The notes below the pieces were generated by a model. It did not search any database. It saw nothing but the letters and a program-made list of their open reading frames with translations, and was not told the DNA's origin. A stretch of DNA of 64,000 nucleotides, taken from the NCBI GenBank assembly GCA_964479465.1, contig CAYZMG010000005.1:1-64000 (forward strand), given 5' to 3'. This DNA is from CADCTB01 sp964479465. Its GTDB lineage: Bacteria; Actinomycetota; Acidimicrobiia; Acidimicrobiales; AC-14. This document shows positions 41,457 to 50,129 of the stretch, piece by piece (the first letter of the stretch is position 1; every line of letters begins with the position of its first letter). The translations under genes were made by a program, and so were the position numbers.

Positions 41457-44015
41457 ATGCTGTGGTTGACCATCAAGGGTCTGCTGGCCCGCAAGCGCCG
41501 GCTCTTCACCACCGCCCTGGCCGTGACGCTCGGGGTGGCCTTCATGTCGGGCACCCTGGTGCTCACCGACACCATCGGGAAGACATTCGACAACCTCTTC
41601 GGCAACGCCCTGGCGAATACCGACGTGCAGGTCCGCCAGATCGCCGCCTTCGAGGGCGTGCCCGGCGCCGACACAGCGGATCAGCGCGGGCGCGTCGACG
41701 CGACCCTGATACCGGTCCTCAAGAACGTCGATGGAGTTGCCGTCGCTGAGGGCGACATCTTCGGCTACGCCCGGCTGCTCGGCAGTGACGGCAAGCCAAT
41801 CGGCAACCCGGAGATGGGCGCGCCGACCATCGGCGCCCCCTGGAGCGACACCGAGCTGAACCCCTTCCAGCTTGTCGCCGGCCAAGCGCCCAGGAGCGAC
41901 GACGAGGTCGTGATCGACCGCAAGAGCGCCGCTGACGGCAAGCTGGCAGTCGGCGACACCACGACCGTGCTGGTCCAGGCCGGGCCGCAACAGGTCCGGA
42001 TTGCCGGCATCGCCAAGTACGGCACGGCCGACAGCCCCGGGGGCGCCTCCTTCACCCTCTTCCAGCCGTCGGCGGCGCAGCGCCTTCTCACCACCCCTGG
42101 CAAGTTCGACTCAATCTCCCTGGTCGCCGAGAGCGGCGTCTCGCAGACCGAGCTGGCCGCCCGGGTGCGGGCGGTCCTGCCGGCGGGAACGGAGGCGGTG
42201 ACGGGGGCGGTCGTCACCGAGGAGAGCCAGACTGCGATGCGTGAGGCGTTCGCGTTCTTCAACACCTTCATGCTGATCTTCGCCATCGTGGCGCTGCTGG
42301 TCGGCGGGTTCATGATCTTCAACACCTTCTCGATCACGGTCGCCCAGCGGACGAGGGAGAACGGGCTGCTCCGGGCACTTGGCGCCAGCCGGCGCCAAGT
42401 CCTGTCTTCCGTGCTCGCCGAGGCGGTCATCGTGGGCGTTGTCGCCTCGGCACTGGGCCTGGCCGCCGGCGTGCTGGTGGCCGGCGGGCTCCAGGCCATG
42501 CTGGCCGGGTTCGGGATGGACATCGAAACCGGGGGCGTCGTGTTCTCGGCCTCGACGGTGTACGTCTCCGTGCTCGCAGGGCTGGGCGTCTCCGTGCTGG
42601 CTGCCGCCTCGCCGGCCCGGAAGGCGGCGAGAATTGCGCCCATCGCGGCGATGAACGCCGAGGTGACGGGAAGCAGCGGCTACGGCTCCAAGGAGCGGGT
42701 GATCGTCGGTCTGGCCTTGCTCACCTTCGGAGTCGGATCGATGCTCTTCGCCCTGCTCGGTGAGGTTCCCAATGCTCTGGCCGTCGTCGGCCTGGGCGTC
42801 CTGGCCGTCTTCTTCGGCGTCTCGGCCCTGGGCCGCACCATCTCGGTGCCCCTGAGCCGGGTGCTCGGGGCTCCGCTGCCCCGGCTGCGCGGCGCGGCGG
42901 GCTCCCTGGCCCGCGAGAACGCCATGCGGAACCCCAAGCGGACCGCCGCCAGCGCCTCCGCCTTGATGATCGGCGTCGGCCTTGTCGGGTTCATCACCAT
43001 CCTGGCCTCCTCCACCAAGACGTCGATCAACGCCGCCATCGACCGGGCCGTCACCGGCGACCTGGTGGTGAGCGCGGGGAGCGGGTTCTTCGGCGGAATC
43101 GACGCCGGCTTCGCCAGGCGCCTCGACGGCGTGGCCGAGGTCGAGTCGGCGACCGGCGTACGCATGGGCGCAGCGAAGATCGCCGGCACGGTGGAGCGGA
43201 TCGGCGCCATCGACGGCCGCACCGGCTTCCAGGTCATCGACGTGCAACCGGTCGAGGGCCGCCCCCAGGACATGGGGCGTGACACCATCGCCGTCTACGT
43301 GGACAAGGCCGAGGAGCTGCAGCTCAAGGTCGGCGACCAGGTGAAGGTCCTGTTCAAAGACAGCGGCGAGCAGGTTCTGCGGGTGGCCATGATTTACGGG
43401 GAGAACCAGCCCCTGACCACGCAGTACCTCCTCAGCATGGACGCCTACGACGCCAACTTCCTCGACCGCTACGACGCCCAGGTGTATGTCAAGAAGGCTG
43501 CCGGCGTCACCACTGCTGCCGCCCTGACAGCGGTCGAGCAGGTCGCCAAGGAGTACCCGGGCATCAAGGTCCTCGACCAGGAGGGCTTCAAGGCGCAGCA
43601 GGGCCAGCAGGTCGACACCGTGCTGGGCCTGGTCTACGCGCTGCTGACCCTGGCCATCATCATCGCCCTGCTCGGCATCGGCAACACGCTGGCGCTCTCG
43701 ATCTTCGAACGCACCCGTGAGCTCGGATTGCTCCGTGCCGTCGGGATGACGCGGGCCCAACTGCGCAAGACCATCAGCTGGGAGTCGGTGCTCATCGCCC
43801 TCCAGGGGACAGTGCTCGGGCTGGTGATCGGCATCTTCTTCGGCTGGGCGCTGGTGACGGCCCTCGCCGACCAGGGCATCGATCACTTCACCATCCCCGT
43901 CGTGAGCCTCATCGTGGTCGCAGTCATCGCCGCCTTCGCCGGGGTGGTCGCCGCCATCGCCCCGAGCCGGCGGGCGGCCAGGCTCAACATCCTCCAGGCC
44001 ATCAGCCACCAGTAG
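41457..44015 (+). CDS. FtsX/MacB-type ABC permease
   Basis: An 852-residue permease with an N-terminal helix (about 15-38), a large extracytoplasmic domain (about 45-255), an FtsX core of three helices (about 260-400), then a second extracytoplasmic domain and a second FtsX core (about 720-850). The motifs FSITVAQRTRENGLLRALGASRR and IFERTRELGLLRAVGMTRAQLRK (each shown in shortened form in the family as RTRELGLLRA) mark the two cores. This actinobacterial two-core layout forms a complete transporter with the upstream ATPase. Roles include lipoprotein, peptide or drug export. Confidence 0.9.
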   Translation: MLWLTIKGLLARKRRLFTTALAVTLGVAFMSGTLVLTDTIGKTFDNLFGNALANTDVQVRQIAAFEGVPGADTADQRGRVDATLIPVLKNVDGVAVAEGDIFGYARLLGSDGKPIGNPEMGAPTIGAPWSDTELNPFQLVAGQAPRSDDEVVIDRKSAADGKLAVGDTTTVLVQAGPQQVRIAGIAKYGTADSPGGASFTLFQPSAAQRLLTTPGKFDSISLVAESGVSQTELAARVRAVLPAGTEAVTGAVVTEESQTAMREAFAFFNTFMLIFAIVALLVGGFMIFNTFSITVAQRTRENGLLRALGASRRQVLSSVLAEAVIVGVVASALGLAAGVLVAGGLQAMLAGFGMDIETGGVVFSASTVYVSVLAGLGVSVLAAASPARKAARIAPIAAMNAEVTGSSGYGSKERVIVGLALLTFGVGSMLFALLGEVPNALAVVGLGVLAVFFGVSALGRTISVPLSRVLGAPLPRLRGAAGSLARENAMRNPKRTAASASALMIGVGLVGFITILASSTKTSINAAIDRAVTGDLVVSAGSGFFGGIDAGFARRLDGVAEVESATGVRMGAAKIAGTVERIGAIDGRTGFQVIDVQPVEGRPQDMGRDTIAVYVDKAEELQLKVGDQVKVLFKDSGEQVLRVAMIYGENQPLTTQYLLSMDAYDANFLDRYDAQVYVKKAAGVTTAAALTAVEQVAKEYPGIKVLDQEGFKAQQGQQVDTVLGLVYALLTLAIIIALLGIGNTLALSIFERTRELGLLRAVGMTRAQLRKTISWESVLIALQGTVLGLVIGIFFGWALVTALADQGIDHFTIPVVSLIVVAVIAAFAGVVAAIAPSRRAARLNILQAISHQ

Positions 44016-44026
44016 AGGTCCACGCC

Positions 44027-46408
44027 GTGCTCAAACGGGAGATCATCCGCCCGCCGGAACACATCTACCCGCCGGATGAGTGGCGCATCGTCGAAGCCCA
44101 GTGGGCGCCGGCCACCCTGGCCCGGGCGGAAACGGTGTTCGCGCTCTCGAACGGGTACCTCGGCATCCGGGGAACCATGGAAGAGGGGCGCCCCGCCTTC
44201 GGTCCGGGCACCTTCGTGAACGGCTTCCACGAGACGTGGCCCATCATCCATCCCGAGGAGGCGTTCGGCCTGGCGCGTACCGGGCAGACCATGGTGACGC
44301 TCCCGGACGCCACCGTGCTCGAGCTTTTCGTCGACGACGAGCCCCTCTTCCTGCCCACCGCCCACCTGCGGGAGTACGCCCGGGTCCTCGACATGCGCAA
44401 CGGCACGCTGACCCGAGACCTCCTGTGGACCACGCCGGCGGGCAAGCACGTGCGGGTGCGGTCGTGCCGGCTGGTGTCTCTTGAGCACCGCCACGTGGCC
44501 GCCATGTCGTTCGAGGTCACCGTCGACCAGCCGGCGCCGGTGGTGATCGTGTCCCGCCTCGCCGATGCGGCGGAACCCCGGGGGGCGCCGGCCCGGGACC
44601 TGGACCCGCGCCTGGGGCGCAAGCTCGACGGCCAGGTCCTGCGGAATTGTTTCGCCGAAGGAGCCGACGGCCAGGCCCTGTTGGGCTGCCGCACGGAGCG
44701 GAGCGGCATGACGCTCGCCATCGGTGTCGACCACGTCGTGGATGCCGCCGGCCGGTATGAGACGACGACGTCCTGCCGGTCGGAGAGGACCGACGTCACG
44801 CTCATGGCCGACGCCGAGCCCGGCGAGCCAATCCGGCTGATCAAGTACGTCACCTACCAGACGTCACGCGAGGTGTCCCCCGAACGGTTGGCCGAGCGCT
44901 GCACGCGCACGATCGACCGGGTCAAGGGTGACGGCTTCAGCACCCTTCTGGAGGCACAGCGTCGAAACCTCGACCGGTTCTGGGACCGTGCCGACGTCGT
45001 GGTGGAGGATCGCCGGTCGCCCACGATAGCGGTGCGGGAGCAACAGGCCATCCGCTGGAACCTGTTCCAGCTGGCCCAGGCCACCTGGCGGGCCGAGGGG
45101 TCGGGAATCCCGGCCAAGGGCCTGAGCGGAGGCGCCTACGACGGGCACTACTTCTGGGACACCGAGGCCTACGTCGTGCCCTTCCTGGCTTACACCCAGC
45201 CCCGCACGGCCCGGAACGTGCTCAGGTTCCGCCACAGCATGCTGCCCAAGGCCAGGGAGCGGGCGGCCACGCTCGGCCAGCGGGGCGCCACGTTCCCGTG
45301 GCGCACGATCAACGGCGAGGAGGCCTCCGCGTATTACCAGGCCGGCACCGCCCAGTACCACCTCAACGCCGACATCGCCTACGCCATCCGGCGCTACGTC
45401 GACGTCAGGGGTGACGAGAACTTCCTCCTCGAGGTGGGGGCCGAGATGCTCGTGGAGACGGCCCGTATGTGGGAGGACCTCGGGTTCTACGGCGCCGACG
45501 GGCGGTTTCACATCCACGGCGTCACCGGCCCGGACGAGTACACCGCCGTCGTCAACGACAACGCCTTCACGAACCTCATGGCCCGCCTCAACCTCCGGTA
45601 CGCCGCCGCCACCGTGCGCCGGCTCCAGGTCGACCGTCCCACCGCCTTCAACGTGCTGGCAACCGCGCTCGGCCTCGACCCGGCGGAGGCCGGCGCCTGG
45701 GACCGGGCCGCCGACCTCATGCACGTGCCCCACGATGACGAGCGGGGCGTCACGCCCCAGGACGAGACGTTCTTGGACCGGGAGGTCTGGGACCTCGAGG
45801 CGACGCCGGCGGACATGTTCCCGCTCCTGCTGCATTTCCATCCGCTGTCGATCTACCGGCGCCAGGTCCTGAAGCAGGCCGACGTGGTGATGGCCATGTT
45901 CATGCTCGGCAACGAGTTCGCGCTCGACCAGAAGCGCCGCAACTTCGAGTACTACGACGCTCTGACGACCGGCGACTCGTCGCTCTCGGCCAGCATCCAG
46001 AGCATCGTGGCCGCCGAGATCGGCGACGACGACGCCGCCTGCCGGTACTTCGACTACGCCCTCCTCGTCGACCTGTGCGACGTCGCCGGCAACTCGTCCG
46101 ACGGGGCCCACGTGGCGTCGGCTGCCGGCGCATGGATGGCGATGGTCTTCGGCTTCGGTGGGGTCCGCGACTTCGACGGCGTGCTGACCTTCGACCCCCA
46201 CGTCCCGGCGCGGTGGGGCTCGCTCGCCTTCTCACTCCGCTTCCATGGCCGCCAGCTCCGTATCCACCTGACCCATGACCGCGAGACGTACCTGCTGGAG
46301 GACGGGGAGCCACTGGGGATCGTGGTCCGCGGCGGTTGGCACCTGCTCACCCGTGGCCATCCGCTCGAGGTGACGGAGGAGAGGCCGGCGGTCCTCACGC
46401 CCGGATAG
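44027..46408 (+). CDS. glycoside hydrolase family 65 enzyme (disaccharide phosphorylase or trehalase type)
   Basis: A 793-residue protein with the GH65 layout: an N-terminal beta-sandwich (about 1-270), a linker and an (alpha/alpha)6 barrel (about 330-720) and a small C-terminal sheet. Markers are FALSNGYLGIRGTMEEG, HYFWDTEAYVVPFL and GVTGPDEYTAVVNDNAFTN, in which E504 is the predicted general acid. GH65 enzymes are phosphorylases of maltose, trehalose or kojibiose, or trehalose hydrolases. No beta-phosphoglucomutase gene is adjacent, as is common for phosphorylases, so hydrolysis is also possible. The GTG start is 11 bases after the ABC permease gene. Confidence 0.9.
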   Translation: MLKREIIRPPEHIYPPDEWRIVEAQWAPATLARAETVFALSNGYLGIRGTMEEGRPAFGPGTFVNGFHETWPIIHPEEAFGLARTGQTMVTLPDATVLELFVDDEPLFLPTAHLREYARVLDMRNGTLTRDLLWTTPAGKHVRVRSCRLVSLEHRHVAAMSFEVTVDQPAPVVIVSRLADAAEPRGAPARDLDPRLGRKLDGQVLRNCFAEGADGQALLGCRTERSGMTLAIGVDHVVDAAGRYETTTSCRSERTDVTLMADAEPGEPIRLIKYVTYQTSREVSPERLAERCTRTIDRVKGDGFSTLLEAQRRNLDRFWDRADVVVEDRRSPTIAVREQQAIRWNLFQLAQATWRAEGSGIPAKGLSGGAYDGHYFWDTEAYVVPFLAYTQPRTARNVLRFRHSMLPKARERAATLGQRGATFPWRTINGEEASAYYQAGTAQYHLNADIAYAIRRYVDVRGDENFLLEVGAEMLVETARMWEDLGFYGADGRFHIHGVTGPDEYTAVVNDNAFTNLMARLNLRYAAATVRRLQVDRPTAFNVLATALGLDPAEAGAWDRAADLMHVPHDDERGVTPQDETFLDREVWDLEATPADMFPLLLHFHPLSIYRRQVLKQADVVMAMFMLGNEFALDQKRRNFEYYDALTTGDSSLSASIQSIVAAEIGDDDAACRYFDYALLVDLCDVAGNSSDGAHVASAAGAWMAMVFGFGGVRDFDGVLTFDPHVPARWGSLAFSLRFHGRQLRIHLTHDRETYLLEDGEPLGIVVRGGWHLLTRGHPLEVTEERPAVLTPG

Positions 46409-46516
46409 CCGCTCGTAGCCACTGCGGGTGACGGAGTCCTTCATTCCTTCGTCACATTGCTCGGCCAGGATGGCTGCACTGATCGATGACAGCCACCAAA
46501 CCCGGAGGTAAGGCCC

Positions 46517-46901
46517 ATGCCCGACGAGCTCACGAGCGTCCGTTACATGGTCGACGATGTCGAGACCGCGATTGACTTTCTATACCAACCACTTCGGCTT
46601 CGAGGTGCTGACGAGCGCGGCGCCGGCCTTCGCCGATGTGAAGCGGGGCAGCCTCCGGCTGCTGCTCAGCGGACCGGCCAGCTCGGCCGGGCGGCCCATG
46701 CCCGACGGGGACCGGCCCGGCCCCGGCGGCTGGAACCGCATCCACTTCGTCTGTGACGACATCGAGGCCGAGATCGCCCGCCTACGCTCCGCCGGCGTTC
46801 CGTTCCGCAACGAGATGGTCACGGGGCCGGGCGGCCGGCAGATCCTCGTGCAGGACCCCGCCGGCAACCTGATCGAGCTGTTCCAGCCCGCCGGCACGTA
46901 G
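46517..46901 (+). pseudogene. VOC-family (glyoxalase-fold) protein with one-base frameshift
   Basis: The frame from the ATG at 46517 reads MPDELTSVRYMVDDVETAIDF and then leaves homology. A second frame resumes the protein as YTNHFGFEVLTSAAPAF and continues to WNRIHFVCDDIEAEIARL and LVQDPAGNLIELFQPAGT. The join is at GACTTTCTAT (46575-46582), where removing one T or C restores a single 127-residue VOC protein. Both halves look conserved and the Shine-Dalgarno CGGAGGTAAGG is intact. The frameshift is therefore either recent or a sequencing error. VOC proteins bind metals and act as dioxygenases, isomerases or resistance proteins. Confidence 0.85.
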
Positions 46902-46998
46902 GAAAACGCTGTAACGCGTCGAGAGGAATCCGGACTGCGTCCTTGCCCGGCGTGCACGCCGAGGCGGACCGCACGACCGAACTCAGGAGGCAACCCCT

Positions 46999-47748
46999 AT
47001 GACTGCGCTCACGCCGATGCAGGAGGAGCTGTGCCAGCAGAGCCGCTGGGACTTCAGCGACCTGCGAGCGCTCTTCATCAACTGCACGCTGAAGCGCTCT
47101 CCCGAGCCGTCACACACCCAGGGCCTGGCCGACCGCTCGATCGAGATCATGCGCCGGCAGGGGGTGACGGTGGAGGTGGTCCGGGCGATCGACCATGACA
47201 TCGCCACCGGGGTCTGGCCCGACATGACCGAGCACGGCTGGGACAAGGACGACTGGCCGGCGATCTTCGAGCAGGTCAAGGCGGCTGACATCCTGGTGTT
47301 GTGCTCGGCCATCTGGCTGGGCGAGAAGACGTCCGTCTGCACTCAGGTCATCGAACGCCTCTACGGCAACTCCCACCTTCTTAACGACGCCGGCCAGTAC
47401 GCGTACTACGGGCGGGTGGGCGGGTGCTTCATCACCGGCAACGAGGACGGTGTCAAGCACTGCGCCATGAACATCCTCTATTCGCTTCAGCATCTCGGCT
47501 ACGTGATCCCGCCCCAGGCCGACGCCGGCTGGATCGGCGAGGCCGGGCCCGGCCCGTCCTACCTGGACCCGGGCTCGGGCGGCCCCGACAACGACTTCAC
47601 CAACCGGAACACCACCTTCGCCACCTGGAATCTGCTCCACCTGGCCCGGATGCTGAAGGACGCCGGCGGCATCCCGGCCCACGGCAACCAGCGCTCTGCC
47701 TGGGATGCCGGCTGTCGTTTCGACTTCGACAACCCCGAACACCGCTGA
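46999..47748 (+). CDS. flavodoxin-fold NAD(P)H-dependent oxidoreductase
   Basis: A 249-residue protein with the flavodoxin-like fold. The first strand and phosphate loop read LRALFINCTLKRSPEPSHTQ, then ILVLCSAIWLGEKTSVCTQV and GGCFITGNEDGVKH. It resembles the NADPH-dependent FMN reductase / flavodoxin-domain family. A CAGGAGG ribosome-binding sequence precedes the ATG. A seven-base gap separates it from the antiporter gene, suggesting cotranscription with it and the cupin gene. Confidence 0.85.
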   Translation: MTALTPMQEELCQQSRWDFSDLRALFINCTLKRSPEPSHTQGLADRSIEIMRRQGVTVEVVRAIDHDIATGVWPDMTEHGWDKDDWPAIFEQVKAADILVLCSAIWLGEKTSVCTQVIERLYGNSHLLNDAGQYAYYGRVGGCFITGNEDGVKHCAMNILYSLQHLGYVIPPQADAGWIGEAGPGPSYLDPGSGGPDNDFTNRNTTFATWNLLHLARMLKDAGGIPAHGNQRSAWDAGCRFDFDNPEHR

Positions 47749-47754
47749 CCGACC

Positions 47755-48984
47755 GTGGAGATGCCGGCGGTCTCCTTCGGCGGGCTGCTCGTGGTGGCGA
47801 CGATCGCCGTGTGCGCACCGTTGCTCGTGGGCCTGGTGCGATGGATACGCGTGCCGGCGGTCGTGCTGGAGATCCTGGCGGGGATCGCCGTGGGACCGTC
47901 GGGACTGGGATGGGTGGAGATCGACCTGCCCATCCAGATCCTTGCTCTCATCGGCCTGGCGTTCCTGCTCTTCCTCGCCGGCCTCGAGATCGACGTCGCC
48001 GGTCTGCGAGGCCCGATCCTGCGCCTTGCCGGCATGGGGTTCGCAGCGACGCTGGTACTGGGCGTGGTCGCCGGGCTGGCCTTCCACGCCGCCGGCGATG
48101 TGAAGTCGCCGCTGCTGATCGCCGTCGCCCTCTCGGCGACGTCGCTCGGCCTCGTCGTGCCCGTGCTCAAGGATGCCGGGCAGGTGGACCGGCCGCTCGG
48201 CCAGCTCACCATCGCCGGCGCATCGGTCGCCGACTTCGGGGGCATCCTGCTGTTGTCGATGCTGTTCTCGGAGATGGCGGCCAGCGTTGGCTCGACGTTG
48301 ACCCTGCTCGGCCTGTTCGCTCTCCTGGCCGCCGCGGTGGGGCTGGCGCTGGCCCGGGTCGAGCACTCGGTCCGCCTCAGTACGGTGCTGGTGCGCCTCC
48401 AGGACACCACTGCCGAGATCCGGGTGCGGTTGGCGGTCATGCTCCTGGTCGGGTTCGTGGCCCTGGCCGAGCACCTGGGGCTGGAGACGATCCTTGGCGC
48501 GTTCCTGGCCGGCGCCATCCTCAACCTGGTCGACAAGGACACCGCCAGCCACCCGAACTTCCGGCTGAAGCTGGAGGCCATCGGCTACGGGTTCGTCGTT
48601 CCCGTGTTCTTCATCTCGAGCGGGCTCCGGTTCGACCTCGACGCGCTGCTTGGCAGCCCGTCGGCGTTCGTCAAGGTCCCCCTGTTCCTCCTCGCCCTTC
48701 TGGTGGTGCGGGGCGTGCCCGCGGCGTTGTACGTGCCCGAGGTCGGGCGCCGGGGAGCCGTCGCCGCCGGACTCCTCCAGGCGACCTCGCTGCCCTTCCT
48801 CGTCACCGTCACCCAGATCGGGGTGGCGCTGGAGGAGATCCGGCCCGACACCGCGGCGGCGCTGGTCACCGCCGGCCTTCTGTCCGTTGTCATCTTCCCG
48901 TTGGTAGCGTTGAGCCTGCTCGGAGGCCCCGGGGCGGAGGAAGGTTCCGTAACGCCGGCGCCCGAGCAGGGACTGCGCATGTGA
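47755..48984 (+). CDS. CPA2-family cation/proton antiporter (KefB-like membrane domain)
   Basis: A 409-residue membrane protein with 11-13 helices. Typical segments are EILAGIAVGPSGLGWV, LAFLLFLAGLEIDVAGLRG, SLGLVVPVLKDAG and GAFLAGAILNLVDKD. There is no RCK/TrkA domain at the C-terminus, so regulation by NAD or glutathione as in Kef is not expected. The GTG at 47755 is used. It is placed between the flavodoxin-fold and cupin genes, as in a small stress-related operon. Confidence 0.87.
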   Translation: MEMPAVSFGGLLVVATIAVCAPLLVGLVRWIRVPAVVLEILAGIAVGPSGLGWVEIDLPIQILALIGLAFLLFLAGLEIDVAGLRGPILRLAGMGFAATLVLGVVAGLAFHAAGDVKSPLLIAVALSATSLGLVVPVLKDAGQVDRPLGQLTIAGASVADFGGILLLSMLFSEMAASVGSTLTLLGLFALLAAAVGLALARVEHSVRLSTVLVRLQDTTAEIRVRLAVMLLVGFVALAEHLGLETILGAFLAGAILNLVDKDTASHPNFRLKLEAIGYGFVVPVFFISSGLRFDLDALLGSPSAFVKVPLFLLALLVVRGVPAALYVPEVGRRGAVAAGLLQATSLPFLVTVTQIGVALEEIRPDTAAALVTAGLLSVVIFPLVALSLLGGPGAEEGSVTPAPEQGLRM

Positions 48985-49006
48985 ACTCGATCCCAAGGAG
49001 GACGAC

Positions 49007-49369
49007 ATGGCAGGTGTTGAGGTCCGGAACTTCGATGCACCCGACGAGACCCGCACGCCGGAGAAGACAACGCTCGCCACGATGAAGGTCGGGGGTGCGC
49101 TCGTCGGGCGGGCGACGATGGAGCCGGGCTGGCGGTGGTCGGAGGCCATCAAGCCGATCGTCGGCACTGACTCCTGCCAGGTGCACCACCTCGGCATCGT
49201 CCAGTCGGGCGCGATGCACATCGTCCACAGCGACGGGTCGGAGGCCGACCTCAGCGCCGGCGACGTCTATGAGATCCAGCCGGGACACGACGCGTGGGTT
49301 CTCGGTGACGAGCCGTTCGTCGGAGTCGAGTTCGACGCCGCGGCGGCGGCGTCGTACGGACGGGGCTGA
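49007..49369 (+). CDS. cupin-domain protein
   Basis: A 120-residue single-domain cupin: MEPGWRWSEAIKPIVGTDSC, VHHLGIVQSGAMHIVHSDG and AGDVYEIQPGHDAWVLGDE. The conserved metal-ligand positions are partly kept (HH in the first motif and PGHDAW in the second), so a bound metal is possible. CAAGGAGG precedes the ATG at good distance. It ends the chromosomal block; the next 760 bases have no convincing gene. Confidence 0.85.
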   Translation: MAGVEVRNFDAPDETRTPEKTTLATMKVGGALVGRATMEPGWRWSEAIKPIVGTDSCQVHHLGIVQSGAMHIVHSDGSEADLSAGDVYEIQPGHDAWVLGDEPFVGVEFDAAAAASYGRG

Positions 49370-49457
49370 GACCTCGGCGTTCGGGCCAGGGCGCGCCGGA
49401 ACTCGGTCTCGACAGCCGCGATACTTGTCAGGGACGACGGGCGTACCGGTACGGGAT

Positions 49458-49496
49458 CCGGCTGCGGGTCCCGTTCGCCGATCCCTGAACGGGATT
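49458..49496. repeat. short dyad sharing sequence with 55391-55416
   Basis: CCGGCTGCGGGTCCCGTTC (49458-49476) matches the reverse complement of 55398-55416 with one difference. GATCCCTGAACGGGA (49480-49494) matches 55391-55405 exactly. The two parts here face each other and can form a hairpin (CCCGTTC with GAACGGG). It may be a remnant of the end of a mobile element present at both edges of the 49.5-55.4 kb segment. Confidence 0.35.
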
Positions 49497-49506
49497 GGCG
49501 CGGGCG

Positions 49507-49665
49507 GTGTTGAAATCGGCCGCCGGCTGGGGAGCGGTGGTCGCGGCCGGCGCCGGGGCGGTGATGGTGGCAGGCATGTCGGGGGCCCAACAACCCGTGC
49601 GAGGACGGATGGCGCCGTCCGCTGCCGCCGTTGATGCGACGACCGGTCGGGTCCGACGTGCCTAG
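49507..49665 (+). CDS. possible short secreted peptide (52 codons)
   Basis: From a GTG at 49507 the frame reads MLKSAAGWGAVVAAGAGAVM and then a polar Ala/Arg-rich end, which resembles a signal peptide followed by a short mature part. There is no clear ribosome-binding sequence and no recognised family. Random frames of this size are common at this GC content, so this is only a candidate. Confidence 0.15.
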   Translation: MLKSAAGWGAVVAAGAGAVMVAGMSGAQQPVRGRMAPSAAAVDATTGRVRRA

Positions 49666-50129
49666 GCATCGCCCGGCCCAGCGACGTCGCGCCGTACGGG
49701 TCGGCCCCCTATCATTGCGCCCCGATCCGCACCAAGAGGGCGCGCGGAAGCGGTCCCGGTGGCGTCTTCTGGGACGCACGTTCGGGGCGCCCTCGCTGTT
49801 ACCGCTCGGTTCCGCACAGGGCACGATCCGGCGTTGCTCGCCGTTCCTCGGAGCGCGATGCGTGGTGCCCACCACTGCGCAGCGGTCGACCTGCAGCGCC
49901 TTATCACCCTCGGCCCTCGTCGCCTGCGACGACCCAACCTGGGCAATAGCGTGAGAGTTCCGGCGGGTCCTGTGACGGCGGTGAGGAGTCATCGGGCGAA
50001 CCCGAGGACCTATCAGTCAGCGATGTCGCCAACGTTCGCATGGTCCTCGGCGGGCCGTGCCACAAGTGACGTTCGCCTCTATCTGCCAGCGCGCCCGGCG
50101 ACCGACAATCAGGGTCGGAGGTGGTCGAT

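Larger units (their letters stand above)
49370..50129. other. 760-base stretch without a convincing gene
   Basis: No family-like protein is seen on either strand. It holds a dyad around 49470-49496 (CCCGTTC and GAACGGG), the 15-base word GATCCCTGAACGGGA that recurs at 55391, and a possible short signal-peptide ORF (49507-49665). This marks the change from densely packed genes to the broken, lower-density part of the window. Confidence 0.5.

Noticed and set aside
42111..44009. 632-codon antisense frame opposite the FtsX-type permease
   Set aside because: No motif, no ribosome-binding sequence and composition expected from the complement of a GC3-rich gene.
17925..46920. TGTAACGCG present upstream of both the ATP-grasp gene (about 17930) and the flavodoxin-fold gene (about 46910) as a possible sigma-factor -35 box
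   Set aside because: No matching -10 element at a consistent distance in the two places.
47110..49221. 703-codon antisense frame opposite the flavodoxin, antiporter and cupin genes
   Set aside because: Repetitive charged translation across three unrelated genes; a mirror artefact.
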